In this document: piece after piece, positions 61,807 to 64,000 of the stretch | How positions within the stretch are numbered: the stretch's first letter is position 1 | Layout of the letters: each line of letters starts with the position of its first letter | NCBI RefSeq assembly: GCF_022014495.1 | Contig: NZ_JAKLSQ010000001.1 | Coordinates: forward strand, 100,739-164,738 | From: Sandaracinobacteroides sayramensis | Lineage (GTDB): Bacteria; Pseudomonadota; Alphaproteobacteria; Sphingomonadales; Sphingomonadaceae | Direction of reading: 5' to 3' | DNA: 64,000 nt | Notes under the pieces: generated by a model | Databases searched by the model: none | What the model was told of the DNA's origin: nothing | Seen by the model: the letters and a program-made list of their open reading frames with translations, nothing else | Position numbers and translations under genes: made by a program

Positions 61807-61980
61807 TTACACTATGGCCGAGTAATCGGTAACGGCGATCGCCTCGATGACGGGAGCGGCAACCTCAAGCGCAGATAGGTAATCTTCCCATGCCGTTGGG
61901 CCGGTGAACTGACTATTCATCACTGTGCCGGGCGCATGGATGTGTGGCTCCCAGCGGCGCCATTCCGACCCTCGATTAAT
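61807..61980 (-). pseudogene. Remnant of a PHP/TrlF-type ATPase gene start
   Basis: The minus frame reads INRGSEWRRWEPHIHAPGT followed by a segment ending APVIEAIAVTDYS and an early stop (57 codons). RGS.WRRW.PHIHAPGT and AVTDY are the opening motifs of PHP-domain proteins of the TrlF group, which normally go on for hundreds of residues with an ATPase part. The expected ATG is ATT, although a GGGGGGAGCAGG ribosome-site-like stretch remains before it. Start and body are both lost, so this is dead sequence left from an earlier gene cargo. Confidence 0.68.
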
Positions 61981-62050
61981 CCTGCTCCCCCCGTTTTTCC
62001 CTTTCGCGCTGCCTTATCGTGTAGCGACCATCGAATCGTGTGCAATGCGG
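61981..62050. other. Short gap before the hypothetical gene
   Basis: No feature seen apart from the purine-rich ribosome-site-like stretch belonging to the remnant (read on the minus strand). Confidence 0.3.
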
Positions 62051-63361
62051 CTAGCCCTCGAATCCCTGTTTGGGCGACCACCGTCTCATCTCGAGTTTGC
62101 GTGAACGGAAAGGGTCGCCCAGCAACGCAAGGCCGTCGCGAAACAGCGCGTAATTATACTCGGAGCCATCGACGCGCCGGCCGCGGCCACCCTCGCCAAC
62201 ACCGAAACCGACGGGGCCGAAGGTGGGCAGGTCGAGCCGCTCTGGACGACCGTCGCCGCCGCTCCGGATCATACCAGTGAGACCGTTGAGGAACGCCGTA
62301 CAGGCCGTCTCCTCCATGACGAACCAGCCAACCGACTCACCCGGGAAACCCCGGGCGATCACCTCGCGAACAGCGTGGTGCCGCCACATCGGATCGTCCC
62401 AGAGTCCGTCGTGCAACCAGTGGGGGAGTAAAGCCGGCCAGATCGAAAAGGCGCTTCCGAGATACCAACGCCCGGCATAGGGCAACCGAACAAAAGCCAC
62501 TGGTCCAGAATCCACCGGCAACTCACCTGGCGCGCCGATCCAGTCAATCCAATCGACGACCTGGCTCGCACCCATGAGAAAGAAGTTCGAGCGGTGCGTC
62601 GCCAGCGCGATCGGCGTAGAAACCCCGCTGCTGACGGGCGATTGGCCAGGGGGCGCCGGCGGAGACTTTTTCTTGGGCTTCGAAATCCGTGTCTCGGCCA
62701 CACTCAGGAATGCGCCAGTCGTTCCCGGCTTCGAGCCAAAGGCGACGGAGTAGCCGTGGACGACATGGCCAAACGGCGACCCCGTGTTGACGTAGGGCTT
62801 CACCTGTCGAGCATATTTTCGCTTCGCCTGAGAAGCGATGGTCTTTGCGGTCGCGTTCGCGGCGAACGAACCGTGCGCCTCGGCCAAAACCACGCCGTGC
62901 CCATCGACATTGCCGCCATCATAAAGAAAATCCGCATGCGGGTTGAGCGCCTTTGACAGGCAAGCTGCGTTGGCGCGCCAGACATACCCCAAGGCGTTCA
63001 TATAGAGATCCGTTATCCCGGCTCCACAGCGCGCAGTGAACAGCGTTCTCTCGGTGTCGGCCAAGTCCGCAAAGTCCGGTGTCAGCTCGAACGACGACCC
63101 GTTCGAGATCAGGCATTCTAAATGGGCGAGCGCGCTTTTCTGGAGACCAGCGAGCAGTCGCGGTCGCGCTGGGCGCGTCGTCGCCGTTCTGGCGACGGCT
63201 GCGGCCAGCGCGATCGGTCCGAAGGTCAGAGTCGGCGCGGCTCCGGGCGCCTGGAAGAGCGGTGTTACCGGGCTGGGAACGTGCCGATGCTTTGTATGGG
63301 TGGTCAGGCCAACGGTGACGTCGACGTCCCACAACTCTACCATTGAGATCAAAGCGCTCAT
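62051..63361 (-). CDS. Hypothetical protein paired with the HEPN gene
   Basis: The 436-residue protein has a start at ATG 63361. It is Ala/Gly/Pro-rich in the middle (KPKKKSPPAPPGQSP linker near 228-242) and flanked by two folded parts. The first includes FLYDGGNVDGHGVVLAEAHGS, the second HRSNFFLMGASQVVDWIDWIG, WYLGSAFSIWPALLPHWLHDGLW and VGWFVMEETACTAFL. No signal peptide or known motif is visible. It lies 21 bp downstream of the HEPN-type gene on the same strand, so the two form an operon. I cannot assign a function; a toxin or an antiviral partner is possible. Confidence 0.6.
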   Translation of the reverse strand: MSALISMVELWDVDVTVGLTTHTKHRHVPSPVTPLFQAPGAAPTLTFGPIALAAAVARTATTRPARPRLLAGLQKSALAHLECLISNGSSFELTPDFADLADTERTLFTARCGAGITDLYMNALGYVWRANAACLSKALNPHADFLYDGGNVDGHGVVLAEAHGSFAANATAKTIASQAKRKYARQVKPYVNTGSPFGHVVHGYSVAFGSKPGTTGAFLSVAETRISKPKKKSPPAPPGQSPVSSGVSTPIALATHRSNFFLMGASQVVDWIDWIGAPGELPVDSGPVAFVRLPYAGRWYLGSAFSIWPALLPHWLHDGLWDDPMWRHHAVREVIARGFPGESVGWFVMEETACTAFLNGLTGMIRSGGDGRPERLDLPTFGPVGFGVGEGGRGRRVDGSEYNYALFRDGLALLGDPFRSRKLEMRRWSPKQGFEG

Positions 63362-63382
63362 CCGTCCCCCAAAGCCCGTGCG

Positions 63383-63889
63383 CTACTTGCTAGTCGCCTT
63401 GGCCGCGATATCGAAGCCAGGAATGGAAAGGCCCACGATCAGGTTGATGAACGTCTTCGCTTCAGAAATCGCCGCCTCGGCCTCTTCTGCATTACTGAAC
63501 GCCCCCTGGTGTACGACAGCGTTCCGCACGGAATTGATCCGATCAGCAGATTTGATGAGCGCCTTCCCTGTTTTACTCTTCTCGGGACGAGCGAAGTAAA
63601 TTGGCACAAACAAGCGCGAGACTTTGAGCTGGAGACCGTTGGCCCATCGCAAAAATTGGTCGACGATCGCCGCGTCGAACTCGGTCTGACGAGCCCATTC
63701 CGTTCTGATGGAGTAGTTCGCGGCGATTTCAGCAGCGGTAGCGCAGCGCACGATCGCAGCGGACGGTTCATCCCTCAGATGAAGCCCAGATAGTTTGTTC
63801 CATTGCGATTGAAGTTTCTCGAGATCCGATCGCTCGTTGTATGGTTTCTTCGACGTCTTCCGGTGCGCCTCGTCTATCGTCTTCGCCAC
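63383..63889 (-). CDS. Small HEPN-motif protein
   Basis: The 168-residue, mostly helical protein starts at GTG 63889 with GGGAGGGGAAG before it. Near the C-terminus SVRNAVVHQGAF has Arg122 and His127 in the Rx4H arrangement of HEPN ribonucleases, and helices follow (AEEAEAAISEAKTFI). HEPN proteins are frequent toxins or effectors in abortive infection. The following gene starts 21 bp later, suggesting a two-gene module. It is the last full gene of the window. Confidence 0.7.
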   Translation of the reverse strand: MAKTIDEAHRKTSKKPYNERSDLEKLQSQWNKLSGLHLRDEPSAAIVRCATAAEIAANYSIRTEWARQTEFDAAIVDQFLRWANGLQLKVSRLFVPIYFARPEKSKTGKALIKSADRINSVRNAVVHQGAFSNAEEAEAAISEAKTFINLIVGLSIPGFDIAAKATSK

Positions 63890-64000
63890 TTACTTCCCCT
63901 CCCGTCTTCAATAAAATGCAATACACGCAAAACGTCATTGATGTCCGTTCTGCTACTACAGTATCGACTATCAAAATTCCATGCATTCAGCGCCTTAAAG
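63890..64000. other. AT-rich end of window
   Basis: This stretch is upstream of the HEPN-type gene and AT-rich, so it probably holds its promoter. No complete gene is seen to the edge, and the right end of the island is not reached. Confidence 0.35.

Overview
The window is a GC-rich chromosomal segment of an alphaproteobacterium, most likely a member of the Sphingomonadales. This rests on the high-GC third positions, the gene order cinA-lapA-pyrF-trpF-trpB-trpA-accD-folC divergent from map-radC, the many TonB-linked genes and the sphingomonad-like protein versions. No tRNA, rRNA or CRISPR array was seen. The first ~50.2 kb is ordinary chromosome. From ~50.2 kb to the right edge it is an integrated accessory island with visibly lower GC and different codon use.

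Region 1 (1-10677, all minus strand) is an envelope-secretion and signalling block. The upstream half encodes an STN-domain protein, a TonB-like protein, an ECF sigma factor and a FecR-type anti-sigma factor, followed by a LuxR-type regulator. The downstream half is a run of TpsB (FhaC/ShlB-type outer-membrane transporter), an ExbB proton channel fused to a DUF2341-LamG-like periplasmic head, ExbD, TonB, a porin and a secreted coiled-coil protein cut by the window edge. The layout suggests an energised two-partner-secretion-type outer-membrane machine whose substrate gene is not in view.

Region 2 (10790-14861) encodes a ketoglutarate-semialdehyde-type aldehyde dehydrogenase, an M24 Xaa-Pro-type peptidase and a DadA-like D-amino-acid oxidoreductase. 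A promoter carrying a GntR-like dyad precedes them. This fits degradation of (hydroxy)proline or proline peptides. Region 3 (15081-27000) holds a squalene-synthase-like protein, an EF-hand protein, an outer-membrane beta-barrel, glnD, an MFS transporter with an SDR, HMG-CoA lyase, a CaiB-type CoA transferase and nadE, with two conspicuous palindromic repeat elements between genes. Region 4 (27014-42079) holds a TonB-dependent receptor, a zinc metallopeptidase, a PQQ-type sugar dehydrogenase and a sulfide-response locus (TauE, rhodanese and persulfide-dioxygenase-like hydrolase around one dyad). It continues with a frameshifted AAA ATPase, a cupin/JmjC protein, a DUF1254/DUF1214 protein, a three-gene acyl-CoA catabolic operon, and a MerR/carboxymuconolactone-decarboxylase pair. 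Region 5 (42132-49606) is the folate/tryptophan/pyrimidine housekeeping operon, with map on the other strand.

Region 6 (50236-64000) is the island. radC is cut immediately after its JAB-domain HNHP motif, and a P4-type tyrosine integrase follows. Behind it comes one tightly overlapping plus-strand operon: a RelE-type toxin, an XRE antitoxin, a SIR2-like protein, a 176-residue protein, a Rad50/SMC-like ATPase with a zinc hook, and a nuclease-nSTAND-like NTPase. The SIR2, small-protein and SMC order resembles Lamassu/ABC-three-component anti-phage systems, but the added nuclease-STAND gene and the toxin-antitoxin head make the six-gene arrangement the best candidate here for an undescribed defence system. 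Further right are an FRG-domain protein with a PARP-like second half, unassigned genes, a decayed PHP/TrlF-type gene start, and a HEPN-type pair. The right end of the island lies outside the window.
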